62,003 nt of DNA. Source: Roseateles depolymerans (lineage in GTDB: Bacteria > Pseudomonadota > Gammaproteobacteria > Burkholderiales > Burkholderiaceae_C). Position 1 is the first letter of the stretch. The number at the start of each line of letters is the position of its first letter. Under the pieces are notes generated by a model. It saw only the letters and a list, made by a program, of their open reading frames with translations, searched no databases and was not told the DNA's origin. Below are positions 34,296-42,680 of the stretch, in pieces. Position numbers and translations under genes: made by a program. The stretch spans positions 1-62,003 of the forward strand of contig QFOD01000027.1 of assembly GCA_003241055.1 (NCBI GenBank), read 5' to 3'.

Positions 34296-35837
34296 ATGTC
34301 CCACACCGCCGACACAGCAAGACCCGCGGCCAAGATGCCGCCCCAGATCCCCTACATCATCGGCAACGAAGGATGCGAGCGCTTCAGCTTCTACGGCATG
34401 CGCAACATCCTGACGGTCTTCCTAATGACCAGCCTGTTGATGAGCGTGCCCGAGGAGCTGCGCAAGGCCGAGGCCAAGGAGGTGTTCCACACCTTCGTGA
34501 TCGGCGTGTACTTCTTCCCGCTGCTGGGCGGCTGGCTGTCGGACCGCTTCTTCGGCAAGTACAACACCATCCTATGGCTCAGCCTGGTGTACTGCGCCGG
34601 CCATGCCTGCCTCGCGATCTTCGAGAGCAGCATCCAGGGCTTCTACTTCGGCCTGTTCCTGATCTCGTTGGGCTCGGGCGGCATCAAGCCGCTGGTCAGC
34701 GCCTTCGTCGGCGACCAGTTCGACAAGAGCAACCGCTCGCTTGCGCAGAAGGTCTATGACGCCTTCTACTGGATCATCAACTTCGGCAGCTTCTTCGCGT
34801 CGCTGCTGATGCCGGTGGTGCTCAAGGCCTTTGGCGCCAGCGTCGCCTTCGGCCTGCCGGGCCTGCTGATGCTGACGGCCACCGTGATCTTCTGGAGCGG
34901 CCGCAAGAAGTACGTGCACCAGCCTGCGCGCGGCGCCAATCCGCACAACTTCCTGAAGGTGGTGTGGACGGCGCTGAAGGGCGGCCCCCTGGGCCTGGGT
35001 GTTGCCGCGCTGGGTGTGCTGGGCGCCGCCTACAGCCTCAGCCGCATGGGCGACCTGGGCTTCGTTGCCGCAGCCTGCCTGGCCCTGGTGCTGGTGATGG
35101 CCTTTGGCGGCGTGGGCGCGGCCCTGCAGCTGGAGCGTGCGCGCGGCGTGCACCCCGACGAGGCGGTGGACGGCGTGCGCGCCGTGCTGCGCGTGCTGGT
35201 GCTGTTCGCGCTCGTCACGCCGTTCTGGTCGTTGTTCGACCAGAAGGCCTCGACCTGGGTGCTGCAGGCCGACCAGATGGCCAAGCCCGAGTGGTTCCAG
35301 TCGTCCATGATGCAGGCGCTGAACCCCGCGCTGGTGCTGATCCTCATCCCCTTCAACAACCTCGTGCTCTACCCGGCGCTGCAGCGCATGGGCCTGAAGG
35401 TGACGGCCCTACGCCGCATGGGCGCGGGCATCGCGCTGTCCGGCCTGGCCTGGATCGTCGCGGGCGTGCTGCAGCTGTGGCTGGACGAGGGCAGTACGGT
35501 CAGCATCGTCTGGCAGATGCTGCCCTACGCGCTGCTGACCCTGGGCGAGGTGCTGGTGTCGGCCACCGGGCTGGAGTTCGCGTACAGCCAGGCGCCGCTG
35601 TCCATGAAGGGCACCATCATGAGCTTCTGGAACCTGTCGGTGACGGTGGGCAATCTGTGGGTGCTGCTGTCCAACGTCAGCGTGAAGAGCCCGGCGGCGA
35701 TGGGCGCCATCCACGCCAGCGGCTTCAGCGAAACGGCCTGCCTGATGTTCTTCTTCGCCGGCTTCGCGCTGGTGGCCGCCCTGCTGTTCGGGCTGGCCGC
35801 GCGGCGCTACCCGCTGCAGGACAACTACCGCGGCTGA
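34296..35837 (+). CDS. POT family proton-dependent peptide transporter
   Basis: A 513-residue inner-membrane peptide importer with about 14 membrane segments. The POT signature ExxER is visible as GNEGCERFSFYG (Glu25, Glu28, Arg29), and the PTR2 signature stretches DQFDKSNRSLAQKVYDAFYW and INFGSFFAS follow. It would import di- and tripeptides by proton symport. The ATG at 34296 is preferred; a TTG at 34284 would add four residues. It stands alone, bounded by the rne terminator upstream and its own strong terminator downstream, so it is a separate transcription unit. Confidence 0.94.
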   Translation: MSHTADTARPAAKMPPQIPYIIGNEGCERFSFYGMRNILTVFLMTSLLMSVPEELRKAEAKEVFHTFVIGVYFFPLLGGWLSDRFFGKYNTILWLSLVYCAGHACLAIFESSIQGFYFGLFLISLGSGGIKPLVSAFVGDQFDKSNRSLAQKVYDAFYWIINFGSFFASLLMPVVLKAFGASVAFGLPGLLMLTATVIFWSGRKKYVHQPARGANPHNFLKVVWTALKGGPLGLGVAALGVLGAAYSLSRMGDLGFVAAACLALVLVMAFGGVGAALQLERARGVHPDEAVDGVRAVLRVLVLFALVTPFWSLFDQKASTWVLQADQMAKPEWFQSSMMQALNPALVLILIPFNNLVLYPALQRMGLKVTALRRMGAGIALSGLAWIVAGVLQLWLDEGSTVSIVWQMLPYALLTLGEVLVSATGLEFAYSQAPLSMKGTIMSFWNLSVTVGNLWVLLSNVSVKSPAAMGAIHASGFSETACLMFFFAGFALVAALLFGLAARRYPLQDNYRG

Positions 35838-35889
35838 GGCCGCGGTCAGATTACCGGCGCCCTTCCGGGCGGTTCGCCCGCCGCCTACC

Positions 35890-35924
35890 ATGCCGCCCGG
35901 CCGTCCAGGCCCGGCGGCATTTTT
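35890..35924 (+). terminator. terminator of the peptide transporter
   Basis: ATGCCGCCCGGCC pairs with GGCCCGGCGGCAT, with one mismatch, around a GTCCA loop, and TTTT follows the stem. It is a strong intrinsic terminator between the transporter and the next gene. Confidence 0.88.
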
Positions 35925-35969
35925 CTTGGCGGCCGGCCGGGGCGACATGCCGCGCCCCCTGACGTCCCC

Positions 35970-37670
35970 ATGAGCGAACACCCGACGCCCCGCCCCTACA
36001 CCGATCCGACGGCCGCGCCGCTGCCGATCACGCCGGGCAAGCCTGCCGAGACGCCGGCCTGGCAGCAGGCGTCGCGCCAGCCGCGACGCGCGCCGCCACC
36101 TGCGCGGCCGCGCCCCGTCCGGACAGAGCCGACATCGCCCGGCTACATCGCCAGCCACTGGCGGGGCGAGCAGGGCCTGGCCCGCAGCTACTGGGTGAAC
36201 AACGTGCTGCTGGCCACGCCGCTGGCGCTGCTGGTGACCGGGCTGATGAGCTGGATCAGCGTGAAGGGGGATTCCCTGCAGGTCAGCGCCAGCGCCACGC
36301 TGATCGGCATCCCCTTGCTCATCCTGCTGGACGTCTGGTGCATCGTCGGCGCCTGGCGCTCGGCCGGACACTATCTGCAGGACGGCGGCGCCCGGTTGTG
36401 GGGCTGGCTGGCGCGGCTATCGCTGGCCCTGGGCGCCCTGCAGCTGATCGCCTCGGTGCTGCTGGGCTTCGCGCCCAACGTCGGCGACTATTGGCAGATG
36501 GCGCGCGGCCGCGACCCCATCGGCCAGGTCACGCTCAGCCTGTCGGGCGATGGCCGCAGCCTGCGCCTGGCCGGCCCCATCGGCATGGGCGACGGCGAGC
36601 GCCTGCGGGCCGCGCTGGCCAGCGATGCGGCCAGCGCCGTGCGCCGGGTGGAGCTCGAGTCCCCTGGCGGCCGCCTGCGCGAGGCCGAGAAAATGGCCGA
36701 CGCCCTGCGCCAGCGGGGCACGGCCAGCCGTGCAGTGGGCACCTGCGCCAGCGCCTGCACGCTGGTCTTCCTGGCCGGCCAGCCGCGCCAGATGGGACTG
36801 AGCGGCCGGCTAGGCTTCCACCGCGCCTCCACCGGCACCTACAACCCGGTCTTCGAGGAGCTGGCCAACCAGCAGCTCGCCCAGAGCTATCGACGGCTCG
36901 GCCTGCCGCAGACCATGATCGACACGACGCTGGCCACGCCGTCCAGCGGCATCTGGTTCGCGCCCAGCGCCGATCTGCAGGCCCACGGCCTCATCGCTCC
37001 CATGCCACAGACCCTGGCGATCGACCTGCCCCCGGCCGCCGGCAGCAGCCTGGCCGACTTCCAGGACGCCCTGCAGATGCATCCCGTCTGGCAGGCGCTG
37101 GAGCGGCGCCAGGACGGCCTGATCGCCAAGGTCGCCACGCAGATGTGGAGCAGCCGCGCGGCGGGCGCGGACGACGACGCCGTGCAGGCCGCCGCGCTGC
37201 CACCGCTGGCGCAGCAGATGCCGGCCCTGCTGCAGGGCAGCGACGCCGCGGCCCGCAGGCGCTATGTGCAGCTGGTGGCAGACCAGCTGCGCGCGCTGCG
37301 CACGCCGGCAAGACCCGGCACCCGCCCGGCCTGCCGGGATCTGCTCGACGGACACCTGGCCGCCCGCGCCGCCCTGCCCCTGGCCCTGCAGGTGCGTGAA
37401 AGCCAGTGGATACGCGAGGCCGCCGAGGCCGCGCCGCCGCGCTGGCTGCCCAAAGCGCCCAGCGCCATCGAGACCGAGGTGATGGCGCGCACCGTGGGCG
37501 CCGGTGCCCAGGGCCTGCTGGCCTCGCTATGGGCCGATACGCCCGAGAGCGGCGCCGGCCGTGCGGCCGCCAGCTGCGAGCCGGTCATCGCCCTGCTGGA
37601 CCGGGCGCGTACCCTGCCCCCGGCACGCCGCGAGCTGGTGGAACGGCTGCTGTTTCAGCCGCCCCGCTGA
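35970..37670 (+). CDS. membrane-anchored ClpP-like protein (COG3904-like)
   Basis: A 566-residue protein. Residues 1-60 are Pro/Arg rich and cytoplasmic. Three hydrophobic segments follow (about 79-97, 110-130 and 150-168). Residues about 185-330 form a crotonase/ClpP-like domain with VELESPGGRLREAEKMADAL, a putative nucleophile Ser261 in GTCASACTLVFLAG and His284 in LGFHRA. This is the pattern of the COG3904 periplasmic proteins, which are predicted but not proven serine hydrolases. The remaining 230 residues have no family I recognise. The position next to acpS is usually taken by nagZ in related genomes. Confidence 0.75.
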   Translation: MSEHPTPRPYTDPTAAPLPITPGKPAETPAWQQASRQPRRAPPPARPRPVRTEPTSPGYIASHWRGEQGLARSYWVNNVLLATPLALLVTGLMSWISVKGDSLQVSASATLIGIPLLILLDVWCIVGAWRSAGHYLQDGGARLWGWLARLSLALGALQLIASVLLGFAPNVGDYWQMARGRDPIGQVTLSLSGDGRSLRLAGPIGMGDGERLRAALASDAASAVRRVELESPGGRLREAEKMADALRQRGTASRAVGTCASACTLVFLAGQPRQMGLSGRLGFHRASTGTYNPVFEELANQQLAQSYRRLGLPQTMIDTTLATPSSGIWFAPSADLQAHGLIAPMPQTLAIDLPPAAGSSLADFQDALQMHPVWQALERRQDGLIAKVATQMWSSRAAGADDDAVQAAALPPLAQQMPALLQGSDAAARRRYVQLVADQLRALRTPARPGTRPACRDLLDGHLAARAALPLALQVRESQWIREAAEAAPPRWLPKAPSAIETEVMARTVGAGAQGLLASLWADTPESGAGRAAASCEPVIALLDRARTLPPARRELVERLLFQPPR

Positions 37671-37697
37671 ACGGCTGCGGCCAGCGCAGCACGCGCC

Positions 37698-38090
37698 TCA
37701 GGCGCGCTCGACCACCACGAAGCTCACCGCGTAATCGCTCTCGTCGCTGAGCGTGACCTGACCGTTCAAGCCGCGCTCGGCCCACCAGGCGGCCAATGCA
37801 CCACGGAGCTGCAGCACCGGACGGCCGCTCGCCTCGTTCAGGATCTGGCAGTCCGGCATGCGCATGGGCAGGTGCAGGCCCAGGCCAATGGCCTTGGAGA
37901 AAGCCTCCTTGGCCGAGAAGCGCGTGGCCAGGTAGCGGATGCCCCGCTGCTCGGAGCGCGCCCGGCGCGCCCGGAAGACCTGCAGCTCGTCCGGCCCCAG
38001 CACCTTCTCGGCAAAGCGCTCGCCGCGCCGCTCCAGCGCCTCGGCGATGCGACGGATGTCGCAGATGTCAGTGCCGATGCCGTAGATCAC
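37698..38090 (-). CDS. acpS: holo-[acyl-carrier-protein] synthase
   Basis: A 130-residue phosphopantetheinyl transferase that activates AcpP by adding the CoA-derived arm to its serine. The Mg-binding Asp is in MIYGIGTDICDIRRI, and the second motif is RFSAKEAFSKAIGLGL. AcpP itself is encoded in the same block at 49.4 kb. It is the last gene of the long minus-strand run and overlaps pdxJ by four bases, a conserved pairing. It ends convergent with the COG3904-like gene, 27 bases away. Confidence 0.97.
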   Translation of the reverse strand: MIYGIGTDICDIRRIAEALERRGERFAEKVLGPDELQVFRARRARSEQRGIRYLATRFSAKEAFSKAIGLGLHLPMRMPDCQILNEASGRPVLQLRGALAAWWAERGLNGQVTLSDESDYAVSFVVVERA

Positions 38091-38854
38091 GCGCCGGCCG
38101 CCACGATGGCACGCAGGTAGGCCCGCACCGTCTCGGTGTAGCCCAGCTCCAGCGCATCGGCGATCAAGGCATGGCCGATGGACACCTCCTGCACGCCGGG
38201 CACCGCGCGCAGGAAGGCGGTCAGGTTGTCGCGGTTGAGGTCGTGACCGGCGTTGATGCCCAGCCCCACGGCCAGCGCCGCTTCGGCCGTGGCCGTGAAG
38301 CCCGCCAGCACCTCCGCCTCGCGCGGCGTGTCGAAGGCGCCGGCAAAGCTCTCGGTGTAGAGCTCGATGCGGTCTGCGCCCAGTTCGGCCACCGCCGCCA
38401 TCGCGGCGGGCTGCGGGTCCATGAAGAGGCTCACCCGCACGCCCAGGTCCTGCGCCTCGCGGATCAGCGGGCGCAGGCGTTCGGCATCCTGCGGCAGCAT
38501 CCAGCCGTGGTCGGAGGTGAACTGGTCCTCGGCATCGGGCACGAAGGTGACCTGGTGGGGTCGGTGCTTGCGCACGAAGTCCATCAGGTTCTGCGTCGGG
38601 TTGCCCTCGATGTTGAACTCGGCCTGCGGCCAGTCTTTCAAAAATGCCGCCAGATCGTCCACGTCGCTGGCGCGGATGTGGCGGGCGTCGGGCCGCGGGT
38701 GCACGGTGATGCCCTGGGCGCCGGCCAGCAGGCAGGCCTCGGCCGCGCGCAGCACGCTGGGGATGCCCAGGTGCCGGGTGTTGCGCAGCAGCGCGACCTT
38801 GTTGACGTTGACGGACAGTGCGCAGGGCATGCCCGGAAGAGCCATGGGATTCAT
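38087..38854 (-). CDS. pdxJ: pyridoxine 5'-phosphate synthase
   Basis: A 255-residue TIM-barrel enzyme that joins 1-deoxyxylulose-5-phosphate and 3-amino-2-oxopropyl phosphate to form pyridoxine 5'-phosphate in vitamin B6 synthesis. Signatures are LSVNVNKVALLRNTR, GITVHPRPDARHI, FNIEGNPTQNLMDFV and GLGINAGHDLN. It overlaps recO before it and acpS after it by four bases each. Possible starts are MNPMALPGMP and, four codons later, MALPGMP. Confidence 0.97.
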   Translation of the reverse strand: MNPMALPGMPCALSVNVNKVALLRNTRHLGIPSVLRAAEACLLAGAQGITVHPRPDARHIRASDVDDLAAFLKDWPQAEFNIEGNPTQNLMDFVRKHRPHQVTFVPDAEDQFTSDHGWMLPQDAERLRPLIREAQDLGVRVSLFMDPQPAAMAAVAELGADRIELYTESFAGAFDTPREAEVLAGFTATAEAALAVGLGINAGHDLNRDNLTAFLRAVPGVQEVSIGHALIADALELGYTETVRAYLRAIVAAGA

Positions 38855-39657
38855 TTGTCGAGCAGGTTCTGCAGGTCCAGCATGAGGGCGCGGGTGCGCA
38901 GGGGCTGGTGGCCCAGATGGTAGTGGAGCAGGCCGCGCAGCGTCAGCTTGAGGCCCTGGGCATCAAGCCCGCAGGCTTGGCGCAGCGCCGCCGGGCTGCC
39001 GTGCAGCAGCGCGGCCTGCAGCTGGATCAGCAGCCCGCCGGCCAGTCCGGCGTCGCCCGCGGAGGGCACGACGCCGGCGTCGGGCGAGAGCTGGTAGCGC
39101 CGCCCGATCTCGACCTCTGCCTGCGTGGGCGTGACGATGCTGAGGTCCGGCAGCAGGCCCAGCTCGAAGAGCAGGCGCAGCTCGAAGGCGCGCAGCACCA
39201 GGTCGCCCTGCGCCAGCTCGCCCAGCGCGTCGGCGTAGGCGTCGAACAGGGCCGGGTGGGGGTCATGCCGTGCCAGCAGCTTGAGCAGCAGTTCGTTCAG
39301 GTAGTAGCCCGAGAACAGCGCGGCGCCGGCGGGCAGCGTGGCGCCGCCGGCCCATTCGGCGCTGCGCAGTGTCTGCACCTCGCCGCCATCGGTCTTGGCC
39401 GGCTTGCTCAGGGATACGGTGATGCGCTGCAGCGGCAGCAGCACGGCGCGCAACTGCGAATAGGGGCGCTTGGCGCCCTTGGCGGCCACGGCCACGCGGC
39501 CGAACTCGCGGGTGAAGAGATCCAGGATGAGGCTGGATTCGCTCCAGTCGTGCTGGTGCAGCACATAGGCCGGCTGGCCGTGGACGGCGCGTCCGGCAGG
39601 CGTGCCAGGCGCCGGCGCGCGCGGGCCGGCCTTGGAGCGGCCCGACGACGCGCTCAT
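38851..39657 (-). CDS. recO: DNA repair protein RecO
   Basis: A 268-residue RecO that helps load RecA on SSB-coated DNA (RecFOR pathway). An N-terminal OB fold is visible (AYVLHQHDWSESSLILDLFT, FGRVAVAAKGAKRPYSQLR), and a helical C-terminal domain follows with FSGYYLNELLLKLL. The zinc-finger cysteines of some RecO proteins are not conserved here. The first 25 residues are Ala/Gly/Pro rich and probably flexible. It lies one base from the era stop and overlaps pdxJ. Confidence 0.94.
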   Translation of the reverse strand: MSASSGRSKAGPRAPAPGTPAGRAVHGQPAYVLHQHDWSESSLILDLFTREFGRVAVAAKGAKRPYSQLRAVLLPLQRITVSLSKPAKTDGGEVQTLRSAEWAGGATLPAGAALFSGYYLNELLLKLLARHDPHPALFDAYADALGELAQGDLVLRAFELRLLFELGLLPDLSIVTPTQAEVEIGRRYQLSPDAGVVPSAGDAGLAGGLLIQLQAALLHGSPAALRQACGLDAQGLKLTLRGLLHYHLGHQPLRTRALMLDLQNLLDK

Positions 39658-39658
39658 G

Positions 39659-40579
39659 TCACTCGTAGCCGTAGGAGCGCAGGTGCTCTTCGCTGTCGGC
39701 CCAGCCGGACCGCACCTTGACCCACAGCTCCAGGAAGACCCGGCCGTCCATCAGGTGCTCCAGCTCCTGACGCGACTCGGAGCCGATGCGCTTCAGGCGC
39801 TCGCCGCCCTGGCCGATGATCATGCCCTTGTGGGCATCGCGCTCGACGACGATGCTGGCGCTGATGCGGCGCAGCTCGCCCTCCTCTTCCCATTTGTCGA
39901 TGACCACGGTGGAGGTGTAGGGCAGCTCGTCGCCGGTCAGGCGGAACAGCTTCTCGCGGATGATCTCGCTGGCGAGGAACTTCTCGCTGCGGTCGGTCAG
40001 CGCATCCTCGTCGTAGAACCAGCCCTGCTCGGGCAGGTAGGGCTTGAGGATCTTGAACAGGCGGTCCACGTCGGCCGTCTTCTTGGCAGAGAGCGGCACG
40101 AACTCGCTGAAGTTGCGGCGCTCGGCCATGCCCTTGAGCCAGGGGGCCAGCTCGGCACGGCGGTGCACGGCGTCGAGCTTGTTGGCGATCAGCACGACCG
40201 GCTTGTCCTCGGGCAGCAGCGCCAGCACCTTGGCGTCGTCCAGCCCGAAGCGGCCGGCCTCGACGACGAACAGCACCAGGTCCACATCGCCCAGCACGCC
40301 GTGCACCGTGCGGTTGAGATTGCGGTTCAGCGCGGCGTTGTGCTTGGTCTGGAAGCCGGGCGTGTCGACGAACACGAACTGGGCTTCCTCGACGGTGCGC
40401 ACGCCGGTGATGCGATGGCGTGTGGTCTGGGCCTTGTCCGAGGTGATGCTGACCTTCTGGCCCACCAGGGCGTTCAGCAGCGTGGACTTGCCGACGTTGG
40501 GGCGACCGACGATGGCGATCAGGCCACAGCGCTGGGCCGGCGTGTCGGCAACGGATTCGGGATGGGGGGTGTCGCTCAT
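39659..40579 (-). CDS. era: GTPase Era
   Basis: A 306-residue GTPase that binds the 3' end of 16S rRNA and assists 30S maturation. G1 is GRPNVGKST (25-33), G3 is DTPGFQ and G4 is NKLD. A C-terminal KH domain has VERDAHKGMIIGQGGERLKR. It overlaps rnc by four bases, the classic rnc-era pairing, and is followed by recO. Confidence 0.97.
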   Translation of the reverse strand: MSDTPHPESVADTPAQRCGLIAIVGRPNVGKSTLLNALVGQKVSITSDKAQTTRHRITGVRTVEEAQFVFVDTPGFQTKHNAALNRNLNRTVHGVLGDVDLVLFVVEAGRFGLDDAKVLALLPEDKPVVLIANKLDAVHRRAELAPWLKGMAERRNFSEFVPLSAKKTADVDRLFKILKPYLPEQGWFYDEDALTDRSEKFLASEIIREKLFRLTGDELPYTSTVVIDKWEEEGELRRISASIVVERDAHKGMIIGQGGERLKRIGSESRQELEHLMDGRVFLELWVKVRSGWADSEEHLRSYGYE

Positions 40580-41280
40580 GGACGGCCTCGTTCGGCGTTC
40601 GGTTCTGCGGTCAATTGGTTCAGCACTTGGCGGGCGGCCTCCTGCTCGGCGGCACGGCGGGAACGCCCTTCACCCAAGGCCGCCACATCCAGCGCCGGCA
40701 CCGCGCACTCGACCTCGAAGGTCTGTGCATGGGCCTGGCCACGGGTGGCGACGATGCGGTAGCTGGGCACCGCGATGCGACGCGCCTGCAGCCACTCCTG
40801 CAGGGCGGTCTTGGCGTCCTTGCCGAAGTTGCCTGCATTGTCGGCGTTGACGATGGTCTCGCCCAGCAGGCGCCGCACGATGGCCTGCACGGCTTCGTAG
40901 CCGGCATCGAGATAGGCAGCGCCGAGCACCGCCTCGACCGCATCGGCCAGGATGGAGGGGCGCTGCGCGCCGCCGCCACGGGCTTCGCCGTCAGACATGC
41001 GCAGCACCGCCGGCAGGCCGATGGCCAGCGCGAGCTTGTGCAGACTTTCCTCGCGCACCAGGTGGGCACGGATGCGGGTCAGGTCGCCCTCGTCGGAGCC
41101 GGCATAGCGCTCGTACAGCAGCGTGGAAACGGCCAGCCCCAGCACCGCATCACCGAGGAATTCGAGGCGCTCGTTGTGCTCCGCGCCATAGCTGCGGTGC
41201 GTGAGCGCGCGGCTCAGCAACTCGGGCCGCGTGAAACGGTGCCCGAGGCGCTTCTGCAGGGCATCCAGCGCGACGCTCAT
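40576..41280 (-). CDS. rnc: ribonuclease III
   Basis: A 234-residue double-strand RNA endonuclease for rRNA processing and antisense-mediated decay. The RNase III signature is ERLEFLGDAVLGL with Glu40 and Asp44; the second metal site is ADAVEAVLGAAYLDAG with Asp113 and Glu116. A C-terminal dsRNA-binding domain begins DAKTALQEWLQARR and ends in RRAAEQEAARQVLNQL. It lies seven bases after the DUF4845 gene and overlaps era. Confidence 0.97.
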   Translation of the reverse strand: MSVALDALQKRLGHRFTRPELLSRALTHRSYGAEHNERLEFLGDAVLGLAVSTLLYERYAGSDEGDLTRIRAHLVREESLHKLALAIGLPAVLRMSDGEARGGGAQRPSILADAVEAVLGAAYLDAGYEAVQAIVRRLLGETIVNADNAGNFGKDAKTALQEWLQARRIAVPSYRIVATRGQAHAQTFEVECAVPALDVAALGEGRSRRAAEQEAARQVLNQLTAEPNAERGRP

Positions 41281-41287
41281 GAACCGG

Positions 41288-41662
41288 TCACTTGGAGTGG
41301 CCGCGGTACTTGATCAGCAGGTAGACCGGCCCGAACAGGTCGATCTCCTTGTCGTAGGCGAACTCGATGACGACCTTGTCGTTGCCATCCTTGCTGATCT
41401 GCAGGTCGCTGCTCTTGAGGCTCTGGATGGAATATTCCACCTGCACCGAGCGGTCGAACTCGGCCCGCGCGGCGGGCACGGTGGGCGGATTGCTGGCCGC
41501 GATGCGGTCGACGATCTTCTGCACCGTGTAGTACTCCAGCACGGTGGGGAAGACCTTCATCAGCACGACCGCCGAAGCGGCGATCACCACGCCCCAGAAC
41601 AGCAGGCCCAGCAGCGTGATGCCGCGCTGGCCGCGCGACGAACCCAGGTGGCGATAACTCAT
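41288..41662 (-). CDS. DUF4845 membrane protein
   Basis: A 124-residue protein with a pilin-like N terminus (SSRGQRGITLLGLLFWGVVI, one membrane helix at about 15-38) and a periplasmic domain ending VYLLIKYRGHSK. It belongs to the DUF4845 family that regularly lies between lepB and rnc in betaproteobacteria. The RGITLLGLL start resembles a type IV prepilin motif without the usual Gly-Phe-Thr-Leu-Ile-Glu glutamate. The function is not known. Confidence 0.88.
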   Translation of the reverse strand: MSYRHLGSSRGQRGITLLGLLFWGVVIAASAVVLMKVFPTVLEYYTVQKIVDRIAASNPPTVPAARAEFDRSVQVEYSIQSLKSSDLQISKDGNDKVVIEFAYDKEIDLFGPVYLLIKYRGHSK

Positions 41663-41671
41663 GAGCAGGCG

Positions 41672-42649
41672 TCAGTCGAAGAAAGTACCGATGCGCTTGA
41701 GGTTACCGAAATTCATCCACACCAAGAAGGCCTTGCCGACGATGTTCTCGTCGGGCACGAAACCCCAGAAGCGCGAGTCACGCGAGTTGTCGCGGTTGTC
41801 GCCCAGCATGAAGTAGTGGCCGGCCGGCACCTTGCAGGTCACGCCCTCCACCGTGTAGCGGCAGTTGTCCTGGAAGGGGAACGGCCCGTCGGCACGATCA
41901 GCACGGAAGTAGCGCGATGCATTGGGCTCGACCAGGATCTGGTGATCGTGCGCACCCAGCTTCTCCATGAAGCGCGGGCGGTAGACGCGCGCATCATCGT
42001 CGTAAAAGTTGTCCTTGAACGTGGTCTCGACCAGCTTGCCGTTCACGTAGAGCTTCTGGTTGAGGTAGGCCACCTCGTCGCCCGGGATGCCGGCCACGCG
42101 CTTGATGAAGTCGGTGCTCGGGTCCTCAGGGTAGCGGAACACCATCACGTCGCCGCGCTCCACCGCGTGGTTGCTGATGATCTTCTTGTTGATCACTGGC
42201 AGGCGGATGCCGTAGTGGAACTTGTTGACCAGGATGAGGTCGCCCACCAGCAGCGTCGGCACCATGGAGCCGGACGGAATCTTGAACGGCTCGAACAGGA
42301 AGCTGCGCAGCAGGAAGACGATGAGGATCACCGGGAACAGGCCCGCGGTCCAGTCCAGCCACCAGGGCTGGGCCAGCAGCTTCTGGCGTGCACCCTCGAT
42401 GTTGCCGTCGACCTGGGCGATGCCCTGGGCCGCCAGACTCTCGCGGCGCTTGGCGTCGTTGGCCACCAGCGCGCTCGCCGCGGCACGGCGCGCCGGCGCG
42501 AAGTGGAAGCGCTCGGCCAGCCAGTACAGCAGCGTGACCGTGGTCAGGATGAACAGCAGCAGCGCGAAGTTGCCGCTCCAGTAGCCGGTGTACCAGCCGC
42601 CCAGGTAGGCCACCAGGGCCGCGTACAAAACACCGGTCAGAGCACTCAT
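41672..42649 (-). CDS. lepB: signal peptidase I
   Basis: A 325-residue inner-membrane protease that removes signal peptides of secreted proteins. Two N-terminal membrane helices (about 5-45) and a third near 105-117 precede the active site. The nucleophile is Ser128 in FKIPSGSMVPTLLVGD and the general base Lys183 in STDFIKRVAGIPGD. The final signature is GHYFMLGDNRDNSRDSR. I use the ATG at 42649; an in-frame TTG at 42664 is the only other option. Neither has a clear Shine-Dalgarno, which suggests translation is coupled to lepA, whose stop is 31 bases away. Confidence 0.96.
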   Translation of the reverse strand: MSALTGVLYAALVAYLGGWYTGYWSGNFALLLFILTTVTLLYWLAERFHFAPARRAAASALVANDAKRRESLAAQGIAQVDGNIEGARQKLLAQPWWLDWTAGLFPVILIVFLLRSFLFEPFKIPSGSMVPTLLVGDLILVNKFHYGIRLPVINKKIISNHAVERGDVMVFRYPEDPSTDFIKRVAGIPGDEVAYLNQKLYVNGKLVETTFKDNFYDDDARVYRPRFMEKLGAHDHQILVEPNASRYFRADRADGPFPFQDNCRYTVEGVTCKVPAGHYFMLGDNRDNSRDSRFWGFVPDENIVGKAFLVWMNFGNLKRIGTFFD

Positions 42650-42680
42650 CGAGGAGGTATTCAAGGCGGGGAGTTTGGGG

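Noticed and set aside
30918..34304. A 1128-codon minus-strand open frame opposite rne
   Set aside because: It is a GC-skewed shadow of the rne coding sequence: low-complexity Gly/Arg/Ala composition and no motif, while the plus frame is a complete RNase E.
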